Shown here piece after piece: positions 18,282 through 25,240 of a stretch of 64,000 nucleotides of DNA (position 1 is the first letter of the stretch; each line of letters starts with the position of its first letter). This DNA is from Paracoccus liaowanqingii (GTDB lineage: Bacteria > Pseudomonadota > Alphaproteobacteria > Rhodobacterales > Rhodobacteraceae), in contig NZ_CP038439.1 in the NCBI RefSeq assembly GCF_004683865.2, forward strand, positions 1,652,501 to 1,716,500. Reading direction: 5' to 3'. Made by a program: the position numbers and the translations under genes. The notes beneath the pieces were generated by a model. That model saw only the letters and a program-made list of their open reading frames with translations, was not told the DNA's origin and did not search any database.

Positions 18282-18956
18282 ATGACAGAAATTCCTCCTG
18301 CGCGGAAGGAACTGAGCGCAGCCGAGATCGGCGCCCTCGCCCACTTGTACCGAGGCGAGGTTTATCGGTCGACGCTTTGGCGACAAAGGCTCGATACTAC
18401 AACGAACTGGTCAGTGGTAACGCTTGGTGTTGCGCTGTCCATCACCTTCGCCGCGCCCGACGCTTCGCCACTACCGCTGGTGCTCGTCGGCATTCTTATC
18501 ATGTTCTTCCTCATGCTCGAGGCGCGCCGATATCGCTACTTCAACGTGTGGCGGGCCCGCTGCCGCTGGCTAGAGACGCATTTCTTCGCGCCTATGCTTA
18601 AGGAGGGGGACTTGCATCTCGACGAAAGATGGCAGGACAGGCTGGCTGACGATTACCTCCATCCGCGCTATCACGTCAGTTCTGCTGTCGCGATGGGGCG
18701 GCGGATCCGGCGCAACTATCTGTGGATCCTGCTCATCCAAGCAACTGCCTATCTTGGTAAGCTTATCGTCCACCCGGATCCAGTCACCAGCATTGACGAA
18801 TTCCTCTCACGTGCAGACATCGGACCATTGCCCGGGATCGTCGTCTTGGCGCTTGGCCTGCTCTACTGCGTTACATGGGCGGGCATGGCGTTCTGGAGTT
18901 GGCAGAGCGACCGCCGTCGCGCCCGGACGCGTCCGGCCCACACTTCGATGGGCTGA
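18282..18956 (+). CDS. DUF2270 membrane protein
   Basis: 224-aa protein matching the DUF2270 pattern: LAHLYRGEVYRSTLWRQRLD, then TTNWSVVTLGVALSITF as helix 1, helix 2 LPLVLVGILIMFFLM, the motif EARRYRYFNVWRARC, and two more helices near residues 145-165 and 185-210. Function is unknown. The ATG at 18282 has a strong GGAGGGGGAGG upstream. It is the only clear plus-strand gene of the island and lies between two gene remnants, so it may have arrived separately. Confidence 0.85.
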   Translation: MTEIPPARKELSAAEIGALAHLYRGEVYRSTLWRQRLDTTTNWSVVTLGVALSITFAAPDASPLPLVLVGILIMFFLMLEARRYRYFNVWRARCRWLETHFFAPMLKEGDLHLDERWQDRLADDYLHPRYHVSSAVAMGRRIRRNYLWILLIQATAYLGKLIVHPDPVTSIDEFLSRADIGPLPGIVVLALGLLYCVTWAGMAFWSWQSDRRRARTRPAHTSMG

Positions 18957-19057
18957 TGCACCAAGGGCGCTCGGAGCCTTAGCGAAGCGCATGTCAGACC
19001 AGACGAGGCAGAACCCCTGTTTTTGCCCGTCCCCCGGTCGTAATCCGCTGCCTCCGG

Positions 19058-19327
19058 TCAGTGCAGCTTTAGTAAAGAGGCACGGCATTGTTTGACCAGC
19101 CTGTCGACCTGCGCGCGCAGCGCCACCGCACCGTGCGACCGTTCGCCGTGCCGAAAGTTCGGGTGCGCGGGGCCTGGTTTCTGGCCACCGCCTGCACCAT
19201 GAACGCGGCAGACCCGCCAGCCAGTGACAGCCGGGGCGAGGCAAGGCTTGCCCGTGCGCTTGGCGGTGGCGGTGCATCTTGGTGCGGCATTGGCCCGATC
19301 AATGGGGTTAGCGTCACCCTTGCCCAT
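19058..19327 (-). CDS. Small phage-type protein with HGxGGG motif
   Basis: 89-aa protein starting MGKGDANPIDRANAAPRCTA. It contains a Cys/His cluster (PCLAPAVTGWRVCRVHGAGG) and then a GPAHPNFRHGERSH segment. This Cx4-Cx9-C..HG.GG...GP..HGxxS layout is common in small proteins on phages and islands, whose role is unclear; zinc binding is plausible. I chose ATG 19327 because the same MGKGDANPIDR start recurs at 19714; upstream ATGs exist at 19336-19342. Its start overlaps the end of the 75-aa gene upstream. Confidence 0.6.
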   Translation of the reverse strand: MGKGDANPIDRANAAPRCTATAKRTGKPCLAPAVTGWRVCRVHGAGGGQKPGPAHPNFRHGERSHGAVALRAQVDRLVKQCRASLLKLH

Positions 19328-19331
19328 CTGC
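19302..19331 (+). repeat. 30-bp direct repeat, copy 1
   Basis: Matches 19689-19718 with one mismatch. It covers the start (MGKGDANPID, minus strand) of the HGxGGG gene and points to a duplication followed by loss of most of the other copy. Confidence 0.7.
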
Positions 19332-19541
19332 ATGCTCATCATTCAACTCTTTACCGAATAGAACGCCGAGACTGCGCTTTCTAGGTGCAGCATGTTCTAA
19401 AGCCGCTAACCCCTCCAAAGTATGGCGGAGGTCGTCAAGCGTCACGTTGTCGTTCGCTACGCTGATGATATTCAAAGCTGACTTTGGTATTGTTCCTCCG
19501 AACATCTGCCGGACGTCATCAAGGGTAAGCTTGTCCGTCAT
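19314..19541 (-). CDS. Hypothetical small protein (75 aa)
   Basis: Starts MTDKLTLDDVRQMFGGTIPK and contains two similar TLDDxRxx segments (LTLDDVRQMFGG and VTLDDLRHTLEGLAA), suggesting a short internal repeat. The ATG at 19541 has AAAGGGG seven bases upstream. Its 3' end overlaps the start of the HGxGGG gene by 14 bases, so the two are likely coupled. No family recognised. Confidence 0.5.
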   Translation of the reverse strand: MTDKLTLDDVRQMFGGTIPKSALNIISVANDNVTLDDLRHTLEGLAALEHAAPRKRSLGVLFGKELNDEHADGQG

Positions 19542-19597
19542 GAGATAGCCCCTTTCTTTCTCGCGCCTGTGTTCGATAACGTTGAGCATAGCCGATT

Positions 19598-19714
19598 TTA
19601 CCGGATTTTCATCAAACTACTCGATCGCGATATGCACTCGCCCACGCGCAGATTGCGGACATCCGCTTTGACCAAGCTTGTTCGGTCTATGGGGTTAGCG
19701 TCACCTTTGCCCAT
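19598..19714 (-). pseudogene. Truncated copy of the HGxGGG gene start
   Basis: From ATG 19714 the frame reads MGKGDANPIDR exactly as in the intact gene at 19327, then diverges (TSLVKADVRN) and stops at TAA 19598 after 38 codons. The Cys/His region is gone. It directly follows the 182-aa gene ending at 19701, the position where the intact partner would be expected. Confidence 0.55.
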
Positions 19715-19718
19715 CTGC
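19689..19718 (+). repeat. 30-bp direct repeat, copy 2
   Basis: Second copy of the 19302-19331 sequence, one mismatch. It spans the end of the 182-aa gene and the start of the truncated HGxGGG copy. Confidence 0.7.
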
Positions 19719-20249
19719 CCGCCCCCCGTGCTGCACATTGCCAACAACCGCCTGACCACCACTTTCCACATTCACCCGCTCCACCCTAACAACCTGCTGC
19801 CCCTTGCTGCGATACCGCTTCAACCCGTCAAGCTGCGCTGCGTAGGTTCGGGCCAGCTTGTTCAGCGCCCTTTCGGCTGCGTCCTGTTGGCGCAAGTTCT
19901 CAACGTGGTTCAGCCGCCGCGCCATCATCATGGTTGCTTGGTGAATTACTGCCATCTGGGCCAGCAACAGCGTTTCTGCTGCATCGCGGGGGGCCATGCT
20001 ATCGACAAAGCCCAGCGCGAAGCTGGACGCCTCTGGGTCGATGCGCTGCCCGTGAGACCCAAGGACGGCGGCTTGCTTCACCAGCCCAAGTGACACCTGG
20101 GCGTTTCCCGCACCTGCCTTGATCCGTCCATAATCGCCCAACCTTTCGACCCTCAGAACGTCGCCCGCGTCAAATCTCAAGGCGACGGTCGGACCCTCGC
20201 GTTTATCCCCGGTGACGGGCACGGGCGGCGTAGTGGTCTTGTCGGTCAT
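19701..20249 (-). CDS. Conserved island/phage protein (182 aa) with GGQAVVGNV motif
   Basis: Helical protein starting MTDKTTTPPVPVTGDKREGP. It has a middle segment MAVIHQATMMMARRLNHVEN, an ALNKLARTYAAQLDGLKRYR helix, and a C-terminal VERVNVESGGQAVVGNV motif. That tail is recurrent in small proteins of alphaproteobacterial phages and islands, usually just before an HGxGGG gene; this is recalled, not searched. The ATG at 20249 has AAGGTG seven bases upstream. A decayed partial copy lies at 18070. Function unknown. Confidence 0.6.
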   Translation of the reverse strand: MTDKTTTPPVPVTGDKREGPTVALRFDAGDVLRVERLGDYGRIKAGAGNAQVSLGLVKQAAVLGSHGQRIDPEASSFALGFVDSMAPRDAAETLLLAQMAVIHQATMMMARRLNHVENLRQQDAAERALNKLARTYAAQLDGLKRYRSKGQQVVRVERVNVESGGQAVVGNVQHGGRADGQR

Positions 20250-20327
20250 GGCTGCACCTTGCATCGCTGGGCATCCTTGCTGCGCACCGCTTGAAGCGTG
20301 GGCCTATGGCTTAGATGTAGATATGGC

Positions 20328-20461
20328 TCAAATACTGCGCCGCCTGTCCGGCAAAATCGCCCCAAGGCGGCCCAGTGATTGCGCCGCTTTGGACGTCGCA
20401 GCGTGTCACCGGGCCGGAAGTGGCTCAGTGACTGCGCCGCGCGGCTCAAATTTTGCGCGGG
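20328..20461 (+). repeat. Four copies of a CTCAGTGAYTGCGCCGC-like motif
   Basis: Related 17-mers start at 20328 (ctcaaatactgcgccgc), 20371 (cccagtgattgcgccgc), 20424 (ctcagtgactgcgccgc) and 20445 (ctcaaattttgcgcggg). A fifth match, ctcagtgattgcggg, lies at 21504-21518, directly upstream of the four-gene operon. They occupy the gap between the HTH gene (stop 20446) and the 182-aa gene (start 20249). This could be an operator array or iterons. Confidence 0.55.
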
Positions 20462-20850
20462 GATTCTGATTTTGCCCGCCATGACATATAGGCTTTCGAT
20501 GCCGGTTTTCCGTCGCATGGTTCTTCCTCCAAAGCATAAGTGCTGGCCTGCCCGATGCCGGACGGGCCAAGGTGGTGTTCGCCGGTCTTGCGGATGAAGC
20601 CGCGCGCCTCCAGTTCCCGGAACCAGCCCGCGACCGTGTTGCGGGCCACGTTCAGCGCCTTGGCCGCATCCCGGTGCGAAAGGTAGAGCGCGCCGTTGTT
20701 CGATCCGGTGAAGCGTCGCTTTATTTCGACGTAGAGCGCACGCGGGCCGGGCGGCAGGGTTGCCCATGCCGCGCTGGCCTGCATGTATTCCATAAGCTGC
20801 ACAAAGCGTCCGGTGCCGCGCTTGTGGCGCTTGTAGGGCCTAGCTGCCAC
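20446..20850 (-). CDS. Helix-turn-helix (replication/regulatory-like) protein
   Basis: 134-aa protein starting MAARPYKRHKRGTGRFVQL with a winged-helix-like region: LSHRDAAKALNVARNTVAGW is a clear helix-turn-helix, followed by FRELEARGFIRKTGEHHLGP. The layout resembles small DNA-binding proteins of alphaproteobacterial islands. The start is GTG 20850 with GGGGGTG upstream, overlapping the previous gene by 11 bp. It is the last member of a run of four overlapping genes. The nearby repeated motif (20328-20461) is a plausible target. Confidence 0.65.
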   Translation of the reverse strand: MAARPYKRHKRGTGRFVQLMEYMQASAAWATLPPGPRALYVEIKRRFTGSNNGALYLSHRDAAKALNVARNTVAGWFRELEARGFIRKTGEHHLGPSGIGQASTYALEEEPCDGKPASKAYMSWRAKSESPRKI

Positions 20851-21106
20851 GTTGCACCCCCACAGCGCCCCTCAGCCGCCCGCTGGCGGCATGGAACACC
20901 TCTGGACAGTCCAGCCTTCGCCCCGTCAGGGCAGACCAGCGCAGCGCCCACAGCAGCGCGCTGCGGCGGCATGGCGCCAGATAGACCAGCCGTGCATGGG
21001 CGCGGTGTTCGGTCAGGTCATAGACCGCGAAGGCAGGGCCGGTGCGCGCTGTCGCGGCGCGCACCTCCACCCAACCGCGCGGCGTGTCGTGCCGCGCCGG
21101 GGTCAT
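20840..21106 (-). CDS. Hypothetical island protein (88 aa)
   Basis: Starts MTPARHDTPRGWVEVRAATA and continues with FAVYDLTEHRAHARLVYLAP. It is Arg/Ala-rich with a probable small alpha/beta fold; no family recognised. Its ATG overlaps the TGA of the 32-aa gene (ATGA), and its end overlaps the GTG of the HTH gene by 11 bp, which supports real translation in a coupled operon. Confidence 0.55.
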   Translation of the reverse strand: MTPARHDTPRGWVEVRAATARTGPAFAVYDLTEHRAHARLVYLAPCRRSALLWALRWSALTGRRLDCPEVFHAASGRLRGAVGVQRGS

Positions 21107-21201
21107 TCCAGATCCCCCCAAACCATGCGAGCCACAAGCGCTGCCCGTTGCGGTGAAAGACCATAACGCGCGCATAGGAAGGCAATGCGATAGGCGGTCA
21201 T
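21103..21201 (-). CDS. 32-aa micro-gene in overlapping operon
   Basis: Reads MTAYRIAFLCARYGLSPQRA then ALVARMVWGDLE. The ATG at 21201 overlaps the stop of the 98-aa gene and its TGA overlaps the next ATG, both as 4-base ATGA. AGGGGG lies upstream of the start. The sequence looks like a small helix-turn-helix (FLCARYGLSPQRAALVA). The double overlap is the main evidence that it is real. Confidence 0.5.
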   Translation of the reverse strand: MTAYRIAFLCARYGLSPQRAALVARMVWGDLE

Positions 21202-21494
21202 GCCCTACCCCCTTCCAGTCGGTCGGCAAGCGCTTGGGCGCTGGGCGGATAGCGCAGTCCCGCCAGATCGGTGCCAAGGGCCAGCCGGTAATGTGCGATG
21301 TTCTCCGGGCCGCGCAGTTCCGTCACGATGGGCCAGCCATAGGCGGATTTGAGGCGATGGATTATCGCGCCAAGCCGCCAGCCTTTCACCTCGCGGATTT
21401 CGGTCTTGTGGGAAATGACACGCCCCCTTGTAAGCGCGTCGCAGGTCCAGAAAACTTGCGTCGGATTTGAATACCAGCGTTCAGAATTCGGCAT
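21198..21494 (-). CDS. Island HTH-like protein (98 aa)
   Basis: Starts MPNSERWYSNPTQVFWTCDA. The middle, ISHKTEIREVKGWRLGAIIH, followed by RLKSAYGWPIVTELRGPENI and AHYRL, resembles a small winged-helix protein in which a recognition helix is followed by a beta wing. Similar short proteins are frequent between AlpA and Rep-like genes on Rhodobacterales islands (recalled). It heads a run of four coupled genes. A CTCAGTGATTGCGGG motif lies 10 bp before its start. Confidence 0.55.
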   Translation of the reverse strand: MPNSERWYSNPTQVFWTCDALTRGRVISHKTEIREVKGWRLGAIIHRLKSAYGWPIVTELRGPENIAHYRLALGTDLAGLRYPPSAQALADRLEGGRA

Positions 21495-21600
21495 TGTATC
21501 GGCCTCAGTGATTGCGGGCCGGGGCGCTGGGCGCTATGGTCAGACCATCCCTAGACTTTCCATAGCTGCCGCCGCCCCAAGCCTCGGGGTGGCGGTTTGC

Positions 21601-21780
21601 TTATGCGGAAGTGCGGCTGTTCAGCCAATCAGACAGCGCGCTTTCGGGCCAACCAACCGCCTTGCTGGTCAGCTTTACCGGGCGCGGAAACTGCCCCTTG
21701 CCCATCAGGTCGTAAATCGTGCTGCGGCTTAAACCAGTGATTTCTTCAACGGCGCGGCGGCGGAGATGTTTTTGGGCCAT
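21601..21780 (-). CDS. alpA: AlpA-family transcriptional regulator
   Basis: 59-aa MerR-like HTH protein: LRRRAVEEITGLSRSTIYDL, then GKGQFPRPVKLTSKAVGWPESALSDWL, the standard AlpA/Phage_AlpA signature. In P4- and CP4-57-type elements AlpA activates excision genes, so it is the likely excision or island regulator here. ATG 21780 is chosen with AGGGAA upstream; in-frame starts further up (21798, 21846) would add an untypical N-terminus. Confidence 0.88.
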   Translation of the reverse strand: MAQKHLRRRAVEEITGLSRSTIYDLMGKGQFPRPVKLTSKAVGWPESALSDWLNSRTSA

Positions 21781-21937
21781 GTCGGCATTTCCCTGCATGT
21801 TGCGGATAGTAAAAGCAACATGGTGCGAAAGCCTGTCGTTTATCAATCAAATGTCAGCCCAAAAAAGAGAGTATGCAGCCCATAAACCTTGCCAATTTCT
21901 ATCGCATTTTCGGGCAGAATTTTGGGCACGTTTTTGG

Positions 21938-22963
21938 CTAGTCACCTTTGGTAGATAGCACATCCGCAAGGTATCTCTGGACAGATGACCGACTTGGCTT
22001 TTGATTAAAAACTTCTTTCACCCACTCGGCAACCGCCTCGTTAATGGCTTCTACTTTCTTCGGCAGTTCTCCGTTTTCACGGCGCCTTGTAAACTCGTAT
22101 CTGACTGCTAACTGAATATTTCCGTCTCCGAGACCAGGCCTACCCGGGCGTCTTGTAATCTGACTGGTGGGCACCTTATGATTCGCATCCAAAATTAAGG
22201 CAGCTCCGGACATTAAACCGGAAAAAGGGGTTTCAACGGCTTCCGGCCTCGGAAACATCTTTAATAAATCTCTCATTAGCATTTGAACGCCAACCCAACC
22301 AAATTCATCACCCTCAATAGAAATAGCTGAAGTTCTCCAGTTAATCGAAGATTGCCGCCAATGTTCAGCGGGCACTGATTGGAATTCGCCGGAAATATTT
22401 TCATCATTGCCATCATCGCTTCTCTCATTGGTTTTATTGGCGACGCGAACGCCCAATGTAGAAAGCCTACCTGATGCAACAGCGTTAAAAATAGCCGCCT
22501 GGCCAATCTCAGAGCGTCTCTCTAACTCTGAAATATACGGCCTGATTAAAGCTTCAGCCTCCAAGGCTTTTTCATCCTGCGAAAGTTCCACCTCACAATC
22601 AGCTATAATTCTTTCCAAATGTGAATTCTCCTTAACGCTCCTCATCATATCAGAAATAACGCCTTGCAAACGGCGAATGTTAGCCTCTATTTCAGGTGCG
22701 CCTCGACCGTAAGTTAAGGCCAACGCTGTCGAAAACCGCTCCGGATTAGCACTTTTTATTATCGTTTGAATTACCGGCGCCACCTCAAAAAAATCTGAAC
22801 TCGTCAACGCCTGCATTTGGTCAAGATGTTCATCAGCGGAACTGCGAATGTCATTCCCATAGCCGTCGCTCAAGAACCGGGGCACAATGCCGAGAGAAAC
22901 CCAAAGCGCAGCCTCATGGATATAGCAGCTTTCCGGCAGTTCGGCCCGAACGTAAATTTCCAT
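21938..22963 (-). CDS. Hypothetical protein coupled to the integrase (341 aa)
   Basis: The gene is clearly richer in A and T than its neighbours, a sign of recent or different origin. The N-terminal two thirds are helical and acidic with a coiled-coil-like stretch (RIIADCEVELSQDEKALEAE). The C-terminal 80 residues (TRRPGRPGLGDGNIQ onward, with KPSRSSVQRYLADVL at the end) look like the GRP-plus-HTH tail of integrase-linked proteins in alphaproteobacteria. The ATG at 22963 shares a base with the integrase stop (TGATG), so it is translated from the same message. No enzyme motif seen. Confidence 0.65.
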   Translation of the reverse strand: MEIYVRAELPESCYIHEAALWVSLGIVPRFLSDGYGNDIRSSADEHLDQMQALTSSDFFEVAPVIQTIIKSANPERFSTALALTYGRGAPEIEANIRRLQGVISDMMRSVKENSHLERIIADCEVELSQDEKALEAEALIRPYISELERRSEIGQAAIFNAVASGRLSTLGVRVANKTNERSDDGNDENISGEFQSVPAEHWRQSSINWRTSAISIEGDEFGWVGVQMLMRDLLKMFPRPEAVETPFSGLMSGAALILDANHKVPTSQITRRPGRPGLGDGNIQLAVRYEFTRRRENGELPKKVEAINEAVAEWVKEVFNQKPSRSSVQRYLADVLSTKGD

Positions 22964-24159
22964 CAGCCAATCCTCACCACGTTTTCGCGTTTTTCAGCCA
23001 AGAAAGCCGACCAAGCGTCCATCATCTTGCGGCGCTTGTCGAACACGTCGCTGCGGGCATAGGCCCGCTCCACGGCATCGCCGGACAGGTGCGCCAGCGC
23101 CGCCTCGGCCACCTCGCGGGGGAAAGTCGTGCGTTCCTGCGCCCAAGTGCGGAAAGACGTGCGGAAGCCGTGAACGTCGGCCTCGAAACCCAATTCCTTG
23201 ACCAGCTTCGAAAGGGTCATGTCCGACAGCGGACGGCCCGTTTTCGTGCCGGGGAACACAAGCCCGGACCCATCGGCTAGCGCCTCTGCCTCGCGCAGCA
23301 ATGCCACGGCGCGCGGCGACAGGGGCACGCGATGCGGGCGTTTCATCTTCATCCGGGCTGCGGGGATTTCCCAGACTTTCGCGGTCATGTCTATTTCGGC
23401 CCAGCGGGCTTCGCGCACCTCTCCAGACCGCGCAGCGGCCAGCACCAGAAATTCAAGCGCCAGTTTTGTCACCTGTCCCGCACCGGATGCCCGCACAGTA
23501 TCAATGCAGCCCGCCACGTCACCATAGGGCAGCGCCTTGCGGTGTTCCTGCACTTTGGACACCTTGGGCAGAGCCCGGCTAATATTCTCGGCTGGATTGT
23601 CCTGCCGCCAGCCTTGGGCAATGGCCCATTTCAGAACCATGCCGATGCGCTGACGCACCCGGCGCGCGGTCTCCGGTTTCTCCGTCCAGATCGGCATGAG
23701 AACCGCAAGCACGTCGCCCGTGGTCACGTCCTGCACTTTCAGCTTGCCCAGCCGGGGGAAGGTGTAAGTTTCCAGCGTGGACAGGAACTGCGCCGCGTGC
23801 TTTTCATTGGCCCAAGTGGGCTTGTGCAAGGCGTGAACCCTGCGGGCCGCTTCTTCGAAGGATAAGACAGCCTGCGCCTCACGCTTGGCTTGCAACGGGT
23901 CGCCGCCTTCACGGGCCAGCTTGCGATTGACCAACGCCTTAACGCGTGCCTCGGCCAGGGTGACCAGTGACGGCGAACCAAGCCCTAGTTCACATCGCTT
24001 GCCGCGCACCGTGATACGCTGGACCCAGAACCGCGAACCGTTGGCGTCTACGCGCAGGTAAAGCCCATGCCCGTCAAAATACTTGCCCGGCAGGGTGGCG
24101 TTGCGCACCGCCTGCGCGGTCAGGGCCTTTTCCGGCGTGCGGGTCAGATGGACGGCCAT
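22963..24159 (-). CDS. int: P4-type tyrosine recombinase/integrase
   Basis: 398-aa integrase with an N-terminal DUF4102-type arm-binding domain (PGKYFDGHGLYLRVDANGSR), a SAM-like core-binding domain and the catalytic domain. Catalytic residues are Arg244 (AARSGEVR), His330 and Arg333 (VHGFRTSF), His357 and the nucleophile Tyr367 (ERAYARSD). The ATG at 24159 has GGGGGAAG five bases upstream; in-frame ATGs at 24171 and 24183 are alternatives. It reads away from attR into the island, and its ribosome site overlaps the right-hand TTCCCCCA pair. Confidence 0.95.
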   Translation of the reverse strand: MAVHLTRTPEKALTAQAVRNATLPGKYFDGHGLYLRVDANGSRFWVQRITVRGKRCELGLGSPSLVTLAEARVKALVNRKLAREGGDPLQAKREAQAVLSFEEAARRVHALHKPTWANEKHAAQFLSTLETYTFPRLGKLKVQDVTTGDVLAVLMPIWTEKPETARRVRQRIGMVLKWAIAQGWRQDNPAENISRALPKVSKVQEHRKALPYGDVAGCIDTVRASGAGQVTKLALEFLVLAAARSGEVREARWAEIDMTAKVWEIPAARMKMKRPHRVPLSPRAVALLREAEALADGSGLVFPGTKTGRPLSDMTLSKLVKELGFEADVHGFRTSFRTWAQERTTFPREVAEAALAHLSGDAVERAYARSDVFDKRRKMMDAWSAFLAEKRENVVRIG

Positions 24160-24162
24160 AAC

Positions 24163-24182
24163 TTCCCCCATTCCTTCCCCCA
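24163..24182 (+). repeat. Paired TTCCCCCA repeats, right arm
   Basis: Copies at 24163-24170 and 24175-24182, 12 bp apart, 122 bp inside attR. They have the same sequence, spacing and strand as the left pair. They cover the integrase start region, so binding there could repress the gene. Confidence 0.6.
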
Positions 24183-24303
24183 TTGACTTGGGGAATAGCC
24201 CGGACCACGCCGGAACAGTAGAGACATGGGAAGCCCGTTAGTCTGTTGCAATAGCTTGATGAATTGGAAGTGTTAGGAACATGCGGGATAGAGGAACGGC
24301 AGA

Positions 24304-24318
24304 CACCCTCTCCGCCAC
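24304..24318 (+). repeat. Right attachment site (attR core)
   Basis: CACCCTCTCCGCCAC, identical to the 3' end of tRNA-Ser at 16316-16330, located 145 bp beyond the integrase start. Confidence 0.85.
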
Positions 24319-25053
24319 TTGCATATCCCAGACCTAAGTTGAGATCCTTCACGCGGCCTTCTTGATCGATGGAGCGATGGGGTTCCGTAACGCCATCCGG
24401 TTTTCGACGACGTGCCTTGAACAAGCGTGCTGCCACGGCGGTGGCGAGGACGTTGGGTTGGCCCGATGAGGTGACGCAAACAGGGATTCGATGATTTTGT
24501 GTCCGGGTCACCGATCCAGATGGTCAGGCAGTACCGGACTGGTCCTTCCTAGCTTGAGGCGAACTTCGCTGCACGATTGTCGCCGGTGGCCGTATCCATG
24601 GCTGGAGGAACACCATGTAGGTGTCTGCCGTGATTGCGGGAAAGCCACTTTGCGCCGTCGGGAAACGCGACTTCATTCGACGCGGCGCCGGGACCGATGG
24701 CGACTGCGGCTTGTTTTCGATTGGCGCGCCCCACCCTTCTGGCTGGCCATCTCGTGTCCCTGTCCAGCTAGATCCGAAGTGATCCGCGTTGCCTCGGGGC
24801 TTCATTGCTGCGCTTCTTGTTTGTCGTGCAGTGGCGGGTGGGTTCCGGATGAACCGTGCGAAGACGCATTTCGTAGCAGAGGAACTCTTGCCGCCGGCTG
24901 AGGTCCGTACCGATGCCCATGCAGAACAAGCCGCACGATGATGTCAGCAACCAGATGGCGGATCCACAGCCCAGAACAGGATGTCCGACCATACGAACGT
25001 CAAGGCGAAAACGGAGCAATGCCCTGTGCAAACCATTAATCAAAAGGAAGAAG
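24319..25053. other. Intergenic stretch with decayed DNA, right of the island
   Basis: About 735 bases without an intact gene. Open frames here have unlikely codon use and no ribosome sites. A degenerate IS5-like transposase start is visible on the minus strand (24640-24845). The rest looks like old mobile-element debris or promoterless spacer before tRNA-Glu. Confidence 0.5.
24640..24845 (-). pseudogene. IS5-like transposase N-terminal remnant
   Basis: On the minus strand, frame-by-frame reading gives TRHCTTNKKRSNEAPRQRGSL, here trimmed as TTNKKRSNEAPRQRGSL, then an in-frame stop and LDRDTRWPA..GRANRKQ. It parallels the IS5-family start (YRTTNWxxYNEALRxRGSL.IW.D...W.A...GR.GR). The stop and substitutions show it is dead. 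The assignment is from pattern recall. Confidence 0.4.
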
Positions 25054-25128
25054 TGGCAGCCCGTAGGGGAGTCGAACCCCTCTTTTCAGGTTGAAAACCT
25101 GACGTCCTAACCGATAGACGAACGGGCC
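25054..25128 (-). tRNA. tRNA-Glu (anticodon TTC)
   Basis: 75 nt with encoded CCA on the minus strand. The acceptor stem is ggcccgt/acgggct (one G-U), the anticodon stem tcagg/cctga with loop TTTTCAA giving TTC, and the T-arm GGGGTTCGACTCCCC. Confidence 0.97.
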
Positions 25129-25240
25129 ACTTTCTGGCGCTGCAGGTCTTCCCTGCGGCGTGAGGCGGTGTTTAGGGAAAGCCGCCGGGGGCTGCAAGCC
25201 AAAATATTCGCTCGGGGTGAAAAAACCTGCCGCGCGCTGG

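Larger units (their letters stand above)
16316..24318. mobile_element. Integrative genomic island in tRNA-Ser (about 8 kb)
   Basis: The left boundary is the 3' end of tRNA-Ser and the right boundary is a perfect 15-bp copy of the same sequence at 24304-24318. A P4-type integrase lies at the right end reading inward. Contents include an AlpA-type regulator, overlapping small HTH-like genes, phage-like small genes, remnants of duplicated genes and a few cargo genes. Base composition varies, with an AT-richer patch at about 21,800-22,960. No capsid, terminase large subunit, relaxase or conjugation gene is seen, so it is a small island or satellite-like element rather than a full prophage or ICE. 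Confidence 0.88.

Noticed and set aside
24491..25043. Open frames of 60-145 codons right of the island as genes
   Set aside because: No ribosome sites, odd composition, and one shares sequence with the duplicated tRNA end; better seen as debris.
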